The notes under the pieces were generated by a model. The model saw nothing but the letters and a program-made list of their open reading frames with translations. It did not search any database and was not told the origin of the DNA. DNA of 64,000 nt from an uncultured Latescibacterota bacterium (lineage in GTDB: Bacteria; Latescibacterota; UBA2968), in the NCBI GenBank assembly GCA_958295785.1, contig OY282377.1, positions 5,086,896 to 5,150,895 on the forward strand. The letters are read 5' to 3'. This document shows positions 51,009 to 59,059 of this stretch, piece by piece (position 1 is the first letter of the stretch; every line of letters begins with the position of its first letter). The translations under genes were made by a program, and so were the position numbers.

Positions 51009-51598
51009 GAGCAACGCTATACATTGAGGGCGGTGGCAAGGGACGAGACCTCAGAGCGCGTTTCCGCGAGGGCTGGAACAAATTTTTCAAATCCGCTGGC
51101 CTTGATGGCAAGACGAAGCTCGTGTGGGGCGGGTCGCGAGAACGGACTTTCCACCTCTTTGACAAGGCCATCTCGGAAGGTCGCCCTGGCGTGGTTCCGC
51201 TCCTGCTCGTCGATAGCGAGGATCCTGTTGCAGCGGGACATACAGTGTGGCAGCACTTGTCCGCCAGCGACGGTTGGCAGCAGCCTTCCAACGCAGGCGA
51301 CGATCAGGCATTTCTGATGGTTCAATTCATGGAGACTTGGTTCTTGGCCGATGGCGATGCGTTGCGAAGGTACTTCGGCACGCGGTTTAGGCAAAACGCA
51401 CTCAGGAAATGGCCCGACTTAGAGGCCGTGCCCAAGCCGGTAGTCCTCAATGCGCTCGCACGCGCTACCGCCCCATGCACCAAACGCTATTCCAAGGGCA
51501 AGGTCTCATTCGAATTGCTGGGGCAAATTGACCCCGCTCGCGTGGAAGCCGCATGTCCGCATGCCGAGGCACTTTTGAATCGGTTGCGGAAGTTGTGA
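51002..51598 (+). CDS. DUF4276 TOPRIM-like protein (putative effector)
   Basis: 198 aa from a GTG overlapping the ATPase stop. TOPRIM-type acidic residues: E9 in LYIEGGGKG and D71-x-E73-D74 in LLLVDSEDPVA. MVQFMETWFLAD is the usual DUF4276 helix. In PARIS the partner of the ATPase (AriB, DUF4435) is a TOPRIM nuclease; DUF4276 is a comparable fold, so nuclease activity is a reasoned guess. The 25 bases after the stop lead straight into the copy-B cas6 module. Confidence 0.85.
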   Translation: MVRATLYIEGGGKGRDLRARFREGWNKFFKSAGLDGKTKLVWGGSRERTFHLFDKAISEGRPGVVPLLLVDSEDPVAAGHTVWQHLSASDGWQQPSNAGDDQAFLMVQFMETWFLADGDALRRYFGTRFRQNALRKWPDLEAVPKPVVLNALARATAPCTKRYSKGKVSFELLGQIDPARVEAACPHAEALLNRLRKL

Positions 51599-51684
51599 TG
51601 GACTGGCGAAGAGTTCATTCACAATACGCGGGGTTGCTCAACCCATCGGTGGCAGATCGAAATATTGAAAACATTGACAATGCG

Positions 51685-51713
51685 AAAAGCCCGATGTTGT
51701 CTATCGGGCTTTT
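51685..51713. terminator. hairpin terminator, copy B
   Basis: AAAAGCCCGAT and ATCGGGCTTTT, as at 42621. Lies between the DUF4276 gene and cas6 copy B. Confidence 0.85.
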
Positions 51714-51794
51714 GGTTTGTGGCCGAAGGGATCGGCGATGATTTGGGAGTTCGCCGAGGATCTGCGGGATTTGATCGGGATTCGCGGATTCGCC

Positions 51795-52736
51795 TCACAG
51801 CAGCGCGTATTGTCCCATGCCAAAGCTGGTCCACTTGCCCACATGCACGGGCATGCCCAAGGCCAGCAGCAGGTGGAATCGCTCGAGGTCGCCTTCAAAC
51901 GCCACATCTCCCGTAAAACCGCTTATCTGCATGCGGCGGTTCTTGCGGTTTGAATACCGTTCCCATGTGCGCCAGGTCAAATTGTGATCCGCAGTTTGCA
52001 CGCCTTTTGCATGTGCAATCCAGTCGCCGTAATTCAAATCCGGCGGCCCATCGCCGTGAAATGCGGACAGCGCAGAATACCGCCGCAACAGCGTGCGGAT
52101 CAACACGGAAAAATTCAATCCCCGTTGCAACACGCGGTCCGCTTTGAGTTGTGTGGGGGTGAAAAAGGAAAGACGCACCCGTGACCCCATCGGACGAGGC
52201 ATCACATCTATGGCACGCAGGCGCGGCACATCGCGTTGCAACATCTCGCTTTGCCCATCGTAAACCGACTGCCACGATCCATCGGCATCTAGCGCCTCGC
52301 CCAAAATCAAATCGCACTTGCCGCGCCCGCGCCCAACGCCGGTTTCCCCCAAACGCTGAAACGCATAGATAAAATACGGCACGTAATCCAACGCCTTGCC
52401 AATCAGCGTCAAACCGATGGCAAATCCATCGCCGGGCGCGTAATCGGTCTTGGTCTCCAACGGCGGTTCGATCACATAGGGATGCGGCGCGTTCTGATAG
52501 CCGCGAAAAATGCCTTGTGCATTATCCACAGGGGTATCAAATATGTATGGATACACGCATTGCGCCCGAACCAAACACCGCGCACAATCCCCGTGTTGCA
52601 CAATGCACACCGCCCGCTTAAACGCAATGCCAAAAGCCCCTCGAAATGTCGATCCCTTATACGGCGGCAGGCGCAATTGCTGCCGCGCCTGAAAGTGCAA
52701 TCTCATCTGCGCGAAGTCCAAGTCGAATTTGAACAT
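51795..52736 (-). CDS. cas6: Cas6-type CRISPR RNA endonuclease (RAMP), copy B
   Basis: 313 aa, reading the same as copy A; the few base differences (for example near 52458, 52680 and 52703) look silent. Same ATG with AAAGGAGATATTG, same CARCLVRAQC cluster and GKWTSFGMGQY loop. With the reading frame fully kept, either the duplication is very recent or both copies are under selection. A MITE sits 48 bp upstream, in the spacer shared with cbiX, and separates the two divergent genes in this copy. Confidence 0.85.
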   Translation of the reverse strand: MFKFDLDFAQMRLHFQARQQLRLPPYKGSTFRGAFGIAFKRAVCIVQHGDCARCLVRAQCVYPYIFDTPVDNAQGIFRGYQNAPHPYVIEPPLETKTDYAPGDGFAIGLTLIGKALDYVPYFIYAFQRLGETGVGRGRGKCDLILGEALDADGSWQSVYDGQSEMLQRDVPRLRAIDVMPRPMGSRVRLSFFTPTQLKADRVLQRGLNFSVLIRTLLRRYSALSAFHGDGPPDLNYGDWIAHAKGVQTADHNLTWRTWERYSNRKNRRMQISGFTGDVAFEGDLERFHLLLALGMPVHVGKWTSFGMGQYALL

Positions 52737-52784
52737 CAATATCTCCTTTGGCCTTGCTGGACGGTCATGTTGCGACCCATATTA

Positions 52785-53238
52785 TACTAAATTGATTTTC
52801 AGTTGTCCGTATCCTGCCTCCCATCAGGGAGGGATGAGGAATGAGGAATGGCGAACAGACTTAAGTAAAGCGTTTGGTTCTGCCTCCACGTTGGTTGCCT
52901 TTGATGCGTTGGCTACGCCTGTGCCTACGGCGTGCGGCGACTTCCTTTTTTTCAACAGCAAAAAAAAGGAAGCAAAAAATGCCGCTCTCATGCGCCGAGA
53001 GGCTGGCACAGCGCAAATCGCTTTTGTAACAGAACGCCATGCGCTGGCCTGCAAGGTGGGTTGCAAGATGAATGTTCGTTGCGAGACGGCCTTGCGCGCT
53101 GTGCGCGATGGCATGATCTGATGGTCTTTTGGGATGGCCTGGTTGCAATGGCTTCTCTGAATGCCTGCGGAACGTCAAGGGAATCATTTGCGGGTCGCAT
53201 ATCGCATCACATTAGGACAACAGCTATTCAATTTGGTA
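52785..53238. repeat. 454-bp MITE-like repeat, copy d (with empty site in copy A module)
   Basis: Flanked by TTA (52782-52784 and 53239-53241). The corresponding uninterrupted site is CATATTAAACGCGCC in the copy A module near 43718. The ends are slightly degenerate (TACTAAATTG and CAATTTGGTA). The internal hairpin is CTTCCTTTTTTT / AAAAAAAGGAAG. Confidence 0.93.
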
Positions 53239-53370
53239 TTAGACGCGCCGGTGTTCAACTTGTTATCCCCAACTCGCCTGAAGAAGTTGCCCTTGAAAGC
53301 ATGTCGGTTCTGCGGTATCATAAATCTGTTCAACAGCCACTCGCAGTCAGCCCTATTTCATACATTCGCT

Positions 53371-53730
53371 ATGCGTACCGCGCTCCTCATTGTCGATCAC
53401 GGCTCTAGACGTGAAGAAGCCAATCAAATGCTTCACCGCGTTGCCGGCATCCTGCGCCAAAAACGCCCCCAACTCATCGTTCAAATCGCGCACATGGAAC
53501 TGGCCGAACCGACGATCAGGCAGGGCATTGAGGCATGCGTGCATGAGGGCGCGACTGAAATCGTGGTTCACCCCTATATGCTCTCGCCCGGACGCCACGC
53601 CACCCAAGACATCCCGCGCATGGCAACAGAAGCAGCGGCAGCATATCTCGCTGTCACCATCCGCGTCACCGCGCCCCTTGGCCTGCACGAGAAACTCGGC
53701 GAAGTCATTCTCCAACGCGCTGGTTTGTAA
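53371..53730 (+). CDS. cbiX: short CbiX-type sirohydrochlorin chelatase, copy B
   Basis: 119 aa; differs from copy A by one visible residue (AAAAYLAVTI). H10 and H67 metal ligands are retained. The 130 bases upstream of the ATG match copy A, but the MITE now separates this leader from cas6. Having two copies of a cofactor gene beside two copies of a RAMP gene is unusual. Co-duplication as a passenger is the simplest reading. Confidence 0.88.
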   Translation: MRTALLIVDHGSRREEANQMLHRVAGILRQKRPQLIVQIAHMELAEPTIRQGIEACVHEGATEIVVHPYMLSPGRHATQDIPRMATEAAAAYLAVTIRVTAPLGLHEKLGEVILQRAGL

Positions 53731-53776
53731 AAAAGTGAGAGGGAGAAGCAACCACTTGCGTCTTGTATCTTGCCTT

Positions 53777-53805
53777 TTCGGGCGAGCACGGGGGCATCGC
53801 CCCTA
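53777..53805. repeat. dispersed GC-rich palindrome, copy 8
   Basis: TTCGGGCGAGCACGGGGGCA then TCGCCCCTA, at the right edge of the defence island. Confidence 0.8.
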
Positions 53806-53823
53806 CATTCTCTTTCCTTTCAC

Positions 53824-54564
53824 CTACATAAACATCCCGCCATCGACCATGAGGGTTTGGCCGGTGACCATGCCCGCGTTGTCGATCAAAGAATGGGCCA
53901 CTTCTGCGACATCTTCCGGCGTTGCCACGCGGCCCAAGGGGGTTGCGTCGCCGTATTTCTCAACGTGATCCCGGTGGTCATCCACCCATCGCGTGAGCAC
54001 GACGCCCGGCGCGATGCCATTGACGCGCACTTCGGGGGCGAGCACGCGGGCGAGGGATTTGGTCACGCTGATGCCCGCGGCTTTGGATGCTGCATAGGCA
54101 ATAGAACTGCCCATGCCCGTTATCCCGGCCACAGACGTGATATTTACAATACACCCATTGCTGGCCTTTAACGCGGGGGCAGCGGCTCGCGAGCACCGAA
54201 ACAAACCCACCACATTCACATCCATAATCTCAAACCAGTGCGCGTCTTTCAGCCCCTCCAAATCCTCGAGATCGACAAAGTGCGTCATCCCCGCGTTGTT
54301 GATCAACACGTCAATGCGCCCAAAGCGATCTGTGGTTGCCCGCATCATCGCCCGCACGGCGGCATCGTCTGTCACGTTCGCCCGATAAACCAGTGCTTCG
54401 CGTCCCAAAGCCGCCACCTCCTTTTGGGTCGCCTCGGCATCGTTTTTTGACCGCGAATAATTGATCACCACATGGGCGCCTTCTTTTGCCAGCCTGAGCG
54501 CGCACGCTCGGCCAATACCCGTGCCGCCGCCGGTAATCACGGCGACTTTGTCTGTCAACATCAT
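53824..54564 (-). CDS. short-chain dehydrogenase/reductase
   Basis: 246 aa. Classical SDR: cofactor motif VITGGGTGIGRACALRLA, NNAG in VLINNAGMTH, and catalytic S-Y-K in ITSVAGITG, IAYAASKAA. C-terminus VTGQTLMVDGGMFM as in FabG-like enzymes. N-Y-S-R-S after the second strand suggests NADP preference. Oxidises or reduces an alcohol or ketone, possibly a sugar acid given the next gene. Followed upstream (9 bp) by the enolase-superfamily gene in the same direction, probably one operon. Confidence 0.9.
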   Translation of the reverse strand: MMLTDKVAVITGGGTGIGRACALRLAKEGAHVVINYSRSKNDAEATQKEVAALGREALVYRANVTDDAAVRAMMRATTDRFGRIDVLINNAGMTHFVDLEDLEGLKDAHWFEIMDVNVVGLFRCSRAAAPALKASNGCIVNITSVAGITGMGSSIAYAASKAAGISVTKSLARVLAPEVRVNGIAPGVVLTRWVDDHRDHVEKYGDATPLGRVATPEDVAEVAHSLIDNAGMVTGQTLMVDGGMFM

Positions 54565-54573
54565 GTTCTCCTT

Positions 54574-55713
54574 TTACAATGTGCCAATCCGCGTCTTTCT
54601 AAAAAATTCCCAATCCCATTCGGCGCCCCATCCGGGCTGACTGGGTGGCGCGATAAAGCCATCCTCGGGCAAGGGGGGATTTTGCAGGCCAATTTCTCGA
54701 CCGCGCACATCCCGTGAGCCGCCGGGGAAAAATTCGTAATAACTCGTGTTCGACAGGGCGCAGGCCAGATGGGCATGCACCAGCCCAAACAACCCGCCCG
54801 GGCCATTGAGTTCAATTGTCGCGCCGTGCATCTCTGCCAAATGCGCCAGTTTCAAAATCCCCGTCGTTCCCACCCGCGCATTGGCGCGCAGGGCATCGGT
54901 CGCGCCTGAAATAAGCCATTGCGCGCTTAGATCCACATCGTGCATCAGGGTCTCGGGGGCTAAGATGGGGATGTTCAACGCGGCGCACAAACGCTGCAAA
55001 TTTTTTTGATCGCGGTCCGGCAACGGCTCTTCAAACCATCCAAATTGCAACTCCTCCAGCACGTTGCCCACCCGAATCGCGTCGCGCAACCCGTAATCGC
55101 ATCCCGCGGCATCATGCAAAATATCGACATCGGCACCCACGGCATCGCGCACAGCGCGAAAACACGCGATATTTTCATCTGCTGTGCCGCTGAAATGATC
55201 CTTGACAGCGACAAATCCGCGTGCCACCGCTTTTTTGGCATCGGCTACGGCGTCGTCTTTTGAGCCACTTTTGAAATTGTAATACGCCGGGCAATCGCGC
55301 CGCGCGCGACCAATTAGGGCGCAAACGGGCAATCCCGCAACCTTGCCGATGATATCCCACAGACAATTGTCAAACGCGCCAAACCAACCGGGGCGCGTGA
55401 ACATGCCGCGCGTTGCTCGGTGCAATTTTTGAACGAGGCGTTCCCTATCAAACGGATCTTCGCCAATCGTTAGCAACCGCAGTTGTGCCAAGTCTTCTGC
55501 CCGCATCGTCGAATAACGCGCATCGCCCACCGTGCATACCCCTTCCACACCCTCGTCGGTTTTCACATGCAAAACGTGTACGTGCTCGGTTGACGGCCCT
55601 GTTCCGCGCCGCGTCCATCGCTTGCGCGCCCCCTGACCGGCCTGTTCCATCCGAAATCGCCCGGTATTGGCGGGCAATTCAAACACTGAAATCGCAATCG
55701 CTCGAATTTTCAC
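54574..55713 (-). CDS. mandelate racemase/muconate lactonizing enzyme-family dehydratase
   Basis: 379 aa. I choose the GTG at 55713: AGGAG lies 6 nt before it, whereas the ATG at 55719 would leave no spacing. Enolase-superfamily barrel: K-x-K-like FVAVKDHFSG, metal ligands D in DILHDAAGCDYG, E in FGWFEEPLPD and E in PILAPETLMHD, then the H-containing C-terminal strand. Likely a sugar-acid dehydratase. It sits between the SDR and endonuclease III genes with gaps of 9 and 16 bp. Confidence 0.87.
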   Translation of the reverse strand: MKIRAIAISVFELPANTGRFRMEQAGQGARKRWTRRGTGPSTEHVHVLHVKTDEGVEGVCTVGDARYSTMRAEDLAQLRLLTIGEDPFDRERLVQKLHRATRGMFTRPGWFGAFDNCLWDIIGKVAGLPVCALIGRARRDCPAYYNFKSGSKDDAVADAKKAVARGFVAVKDHFSGTADENIACFRAVRDAVGADVDILHDAAGCDYGLRDAIRVGNVLEELQFGWFEEPLPDRDQKNLQRLCAALNIPILAPETLMHDVDLSAQWLISGATDALRANARVGTTGILKLAHLAEMHGATIELNGPGGLFGLVHAHLACALSNTSYYEFFPGGSRDVRGREIGLQNPPLPEDGFIAPPSQPGWGAEWDWEFFRKTRIGTL

Positions 55714-55729
55714 GCCCATCTCCTGTTGT

Positions 55730-56404
55730 TCAAAACAAACTCCTGCGCCCATACACGTTGCAAATGGGGCATTGATGTGGATCGTGCCCTCTTGCCGGGC
55801 AATATTCGCGTCCAAAAAAGATGATTTGCAAATGCAGTTGATTCCAAATTTGGGAGGGAAAAATGCGTTTCAAATCGCGCTCGGTCTGCACCACATTTTT
55901 GCCACTGGACAACCCCCATCGGTAGGCGAGGCGGTGAATATGCGTATCCACGGGAAATGCCGGCACGCCAAAGGCCTGGGCCATCACCACAGACGCGGTC
56001 TTGTGCCCCACGCCGGGCAATGCTTCGAGGGCTTCATAAGACTGGGGCACAAGACCGCAGTGCTCGTCCAACAAAATGCGGGACAAATCCCAAATCGCCC
56101 GAGCTTTTCGAGGCGCCAATCCGCACGGACGGATCACGTCTTCAATTTCTTCAACCGATAGATCGACCATTTTTTGTGGCGTGTCTGCTTTTGCAAACAG
56201 AACTGGCGTCACCTGATTGACGCGCACATCTGTACACTGCGCTGACAACAGCACGGCGATCAGCAGAGTATAAGGACTTTCGTGTTGCAACGACCCTTCG
56301 GGGTTGGGATACAATTCATTCAAAACTCGGACAATCCCCTCGGCCTTTTCGGCTTTTGTCAAACGCTTTCCCAAGTTTATCCTCCAATTCAAGGGTTTGG
56401 ACAT
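55730..56404 (-). CDS. nth: endonuclease III-like DNA glycosylase
   Basis: 224 aa; ATG 56404. HhH-GPD fold: catalytic Lys in LLSAQCTDVRVNQVT region, hairpin LPGVGHKTASVVMAQAFG with K, and catalytic Asp in PVDTHIHRLAYR. It excises oxidised pyrimidines and nicks the abasic site. The C-terminal cluster CPARGHDPHQCPIC shows only three cysteines with C-x9-C-x2-C spacing rather than the four of E. coli Nth, so the Fe-S cluster may be absent or altered. Confidence 0.88.
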   Translation of the reverse strand: MSKPLNWRINLGKRLTKAEKAEGIVRVLNELYPNPEGSLQHESPYTLLIAVLLSAQCTDVRVNQVTPVLFAKADTPQKMVDLSVEEIEDVIRPCGLAPRKARAIWDLSRILLDEHCGLVPQSYEALEALPGVGHKTASVVMAQAFGVPAFPVDTHIHRLAYRWGLSSGKNVVQTERDLKRIFPSQIWNQLHLQIIFFGREYCPARGHDPHQCPICNVYGRRSLF

Positions 56405-56504
56405 TTTTTTACAAACGGCACGAGCGGGGTACAACTGGCGATAGCCAGAAAAGACGCGAGACGTAAAAGGTGAGGTGGAAGTTAGCCACAAAAGGCGAGT
56501 GTGT

Positions 56505-56532
56505 GTAGGGGCGATGCCCCCGTGCTCGCCCA
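56505..56532. repeat. dispersed GC-rich palindrome, copy 9
   Basis: GTAGGGGCGATGCCCCCGTG then CTCGCCC, upstream of nth. Confidence 0.8.
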
Positions 56533-56569
56533 AAGATACAAGAGGTGAGGCTGTTTTCATTGAAAATCA

Positions 56570-56598
56570 AAAAGCGGCATGGAATACATGCCGCTTTT
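56570..56598 (-). terminator. hairpin terminator after the TPR gene
   Basis: AAAAGCGGCATG and CATGCCGCTTTT with a 5-nt loop; 12-bp perfect stem. Follows the minus-strand gene ending at 56639. Confidence 0.88.
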
Positions 56599-56638
56599 GA
56601 GTTGTACATCGGGATAGAATCGCCGCGAGGGGCGGACA

Positions 56639-57835
56639 TTATTGGGCCTCTTCTTCTCCACCGCCCATTGGATTGAGGATGCGATCAATTTGGTCTTCGC
56701 AATATTTTTTGTATTGGCGATGCCCAATCCCTTTTTTGTAGTGTGCGATGGCTTTTTCTTTTTGCCCCAGTTCGCGGTAACAATCGCCCAAAATAACATT
56801 GGCGGGCACTTTCCATCGGGATGAAGATACGGCCTTCTTGGCGTAGTTAATGGCATTTTGATATTGCTTGAGTTCAAAATAGGGCACAGCTATGCGATAG
56901 TTCGCCTCGGCAGTATTCTTAATGCGTAGCGATTTTCGGTACGCAGCAATAGAATTTTTATGCTGTTTGGCATCTGAATAGGCTTTGCCCAATGCCGTGT
57001 GGACCGTTGCATTTTGGGGATCGACCTGCGCGGCTTTTGAAAGCACGGAAATCGCTTTGCTATTTTGCTTCATGCTCTGATAGACCGCGGCCAGTTTCAA
57101 CCGGGACGTCGTATCTTTTGCATCGGCTTTGATGGCATTTAAGTACGCACTGGCCGCGCTTCTGTTTTTGCCGGTCGCCTTGAAGATATCGCCCAAAACG
57201 CGATGGGCTTTGCCGTGGGCTGGCTTGAGATCAATGGCGATTTCGAGTGCTTCACGCGCGGCATTGATGCTGCGTGCATTTTTATGCGCCAACCCCAAAT
57301 TGTAAAATACGCCCGCGTCTGAAGGATCGACTTGCGTGGCACTTTCGTATTGTGCTGCCGCGGCCTTGTAATTGCGCCGCGTGAACAAATTGTTGCCCTC
57401 TCTGATATAGGCTGCCTTCAACATATTCTGCGTTTTGCCGTTTTCAAAATTGGGATCAATCGCCAGCACCTTTTTCAAACTGGCCTGCGCGCCTGTGTTG
57501 TCTTTGGTCTGCAATTGCAAGTGGCCCAGTTCAAAATAAGCAGCGGCGTAATCCGCCTTAATGGAGGTCGCCATCTTGAAGGCTTCGATGGCATCTTTGT
57601 AATTTCGCAATTTTTGATAGGTCTTGCCCATCGCGCGATAGGCTTGCGCGTTTTTGCCATCGCTTTTGACGGCCTCTTCAAAGGCGGTGAGTGCTTCTTG
57701 ATAGCGTCGCTTTTTGAATAACTCCTGGCCAGCATTATACTTTTCAGCCGATTCTGGACTCACACCTTGTGCAAGGGCAGAACCAGCCGCCAGCACAGAC
57801 AATGAAAGCATCGCAAGAAGGAAACGCATTCGCAT
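56639..57835 (-). CDS. secreted TPR-repeat protein
   Basis: 398 aa; ATG 57835 after AGGAGATTTTCCC. Signal peptide MRMRFLLAMLSLSVLAAGSA then LAQ. After it come about nine tetratricopeptide repeats (for example GQELFKKRRYQEALTAFEEA, MGKTYQKLRNYKDAIEAFKM, LGHLQLQTKDNTGAQASLKK). It ends in a Gly/Glu-rich tail. TPR arrays scaffold protein complexes; the place just downstream of the Ton genes suggests a periplasmic part of that machinery, which is inference. Confidence 0.85.
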   Translation of the reverse strand: MRMRFLLAMLSLSVLAAGSALAQGVSPESAEKYNAGQELFKKRRYQEALTAFEEAVKSDGKNAQAYRAMGKTYQKLRNYKDAIEAFKMATSIKADYAAAYFELGHLQLQTKDNTGAQASLKKVLAIDPNFENGKTQNMLKAAYIREGNNLFTRRNYKAAAAQYESATQVDPSDAGVFYNLGLAHKNARSINAAREALEIAIDLKPAHGKAHRVLGDIFKATGKNRSAASAYLNAIKADAKDTTSRLKLAAVYQSMKQNSKAISVLSKAAQVDPQNATVHTALGKAYSDAKQHKNSIAAYRKSLRIKNTAEANYRIAVPYFELKQYQNAINYAKKAVSSSRWKVPANVILGDCYRELGQKEKAIAHYKKGIGHRQYKKYCEDQIDRILNPMGGGEEEAQ

Positions 57836-57932
57836 GGGAAAATCTCCTGTATTTTGAACGTTTCAAGGGCTTAAAACTCGGATGGCCTATATATTGTACA
57901 ATTTCGGCCTGTGTGTCAAGCATTGTATTGAT

Positions 57933-57972
57933 GCAAAAAGGCCATTGCCCACCCTGCGCAATGGCCTTTTGC
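57933..57972. terminator. hairpin terminator after tonB
   Basis: GCAAAAAGGCCATTG and CAATGGCCTTTTGC around an 11-nt loop, between the tonB stop and the TPR gene. Confidence 0.88.
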
Positions 57973-57988
57973 AATACAGACCGCCGCC

Positions 57989-58633
57989 TCAATTTAGCCG
58001 GAAAGAAATCGGCTGTGTCATCCAAACGGAAACCGGCTTGTCATTTTGCTGGGCGGGCTTGAACTTGAATTTCAAAATGGCATCAATCGCTGCTTGCCGG
58101 AAAATTTCTTGGCCTCTGAGCACGGTCACATTGCTGACCCGACCGGCCTTATCGACCAAAAATTTCAAGAACACTTTGCCCGTCAACCCGGCTTTGCGGG
58201 CGATTTCGGGATAGACCGGGGATACGGAATGCACGAGTTCCGGTTTTTGCTCCACCATATAAAACTCGAGAATTTCTTCTTCCTCTTCCGATCCGGGGGG
58301 TGGCGGGGGGGGCAAATCGACCATTGCATCGTCAAAATCGAGATCGGTGCTTTCAATGGTCACATCGTCGGGCACATCATCGCTCTCCGTTTCAATGGGC
58401 ACAGCGGGCCGCGGCGGTGGCGGCGGGCGTTTGATCTGCTGAGTTTCCGGAATATCCACCGTTTCAATGATGATCTGTTTCTTCTGGCGATTGCTCGCAG
58501 ATGCCTCAAAGGATGGAAAAATCACAGCTACAGCCGTGTGCAGAACAAATGTGATCGCCGTGCAAATTCCAAAAACCTTATTGTAAGTGCGGCGCAAATC
58601 GGCCTCGGGTGCTTTTTTTCGAATCATGGCCAT
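57989..58633 (-). CDS. tonB: TonB-family energy transducer
   Basis: 214 aa. Short cytoplasmic part, one membrane anchor (VFGICTAITFVLHTAVAVIF), a Pro-rich periplasmic stretch (IKRPPPPPRPAVPIE, LPPPPPPGSEEEEE) and the C-terminal TonB domain: VSPVYPEIARKAGLTGKVFL, ending KFKPAQQNDKPVSVW. It carries proton-motive energy from ExbBD to outer-membrane receptors. It is the last gene of the exbB-exbD-exbD-tonB operon, 3 bp after the second exbD. Confidence 0.92.
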   Translation of the reverse strand: MAMIRKKAPEADLRRTYNKVFGICTAITFVLHTAVAVIFPSFEASASNRQKKQIIIETVDIPETQQIKRPPPPPRPAVPIETESDDVPDDVTIESTDLDFDDAMVDLPPPPPPGSEEEEEILEFYMVEQKPELVHSVSPVYPEIARKAGLTGKVFLKFLVDKAGRVSNVTVLRGQEIFRQAAIDAILKFKFKPAQQNDKPVSVWMTQPISFRLN

Positions 58634-58636
58634 GGC

Positions 58637-59044
58637 TTACCCCTCTCGGTTGGTCGCAAAGTTGATACGCAGGGCATCGGCCTTTCGCAATTCTTCCATC
58701 ACACTGCTGATCAATCCATAAGGCGCGCGGTAGTCACATTTGAGCGACACGACCATGCGGGGGTCTTTGACGCGGCGGTCGTAGAAAATCCCGGCCACCT
58801 GATCGAGATCGGCCAGCTTGTCGTCAATGTAGATCTTGCGGTCGGCAGAAACCCACAAATAGTTGATGTGACGGCGTTTCTTGAGCTCTTCAATTTTCTC
58901 GGCCTTGGGCATAATAATGCCCGACACGCGGAAGCGAACAAAAACCGTGGATACCATAAAAAAGATGAGCAACAGAAAAGTAATATCGGCCATTGACCCG
59001 GTGGGGATGCTCTGAGCAACGTTGCCTTTTTTTCTAAAATTCAT
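58637..59044 (-). CDS. exbD: ExbD/TolR-family protein (second)
   Basis: 135 aa. N-terminal tail then one helix, with the proton-channel Asp in TGSMADITFLLLIFFMVSTVF, followed by the periplasmic domain (YLWVSADRKIYIDDKLADLD, VVSLKCDYRAPYGLISSVME). Pairs with ExbB to power TonB. Two different exbD genes in one operon is common where ExbD heterodimers form. Starts 15 bp after the first exbD. Confidence 0.92.
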   Translation of the reverse strand: MNFRKKGNVAQSIPTGSMADITFLLLIFFMVSTVFVRFRVSGIIMPKAEKIEELKKRRHINYLWVSADRKIYIDDKLADLDQVAGIFYDRRVKDPRMVVSLKCDYRAPYGLISSVMEELRKADALRINFATNREG

Positions 59045-59059
59045 AACGACCTCCCGAAC

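Larger units (their letters stand above)
51624..53752. repeat. 1.7-kb direct repeat, copy B (cas6/cbiX module plus MITE)
   Basis: Begins with AATACGCGGGGTTGCTCAAC, a leftover of the DGQHR gene end. It then skips about 45 bases between two GTTGCYCAAC copies and matches copy A to GAGAAGCAACCAC. It contains an extra 454-bp MITE with its duplication. Confidence 0.92.

Noticed and set aside
49788-51598. Classical Old/Gabija assignment for the ATPase pair
   Set aside because: The partner is DUF4276 rather than a UvrD-like helicase (Gabija), and the TOPRIM is not fused (OLD).
42514-53752. Possible CRISPR array near the cas6 genes
   Set aside because: I scanned the spacers around both copies and found only the MITEs, terminators and palindromes. 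There is no regular repeat-spacer series.
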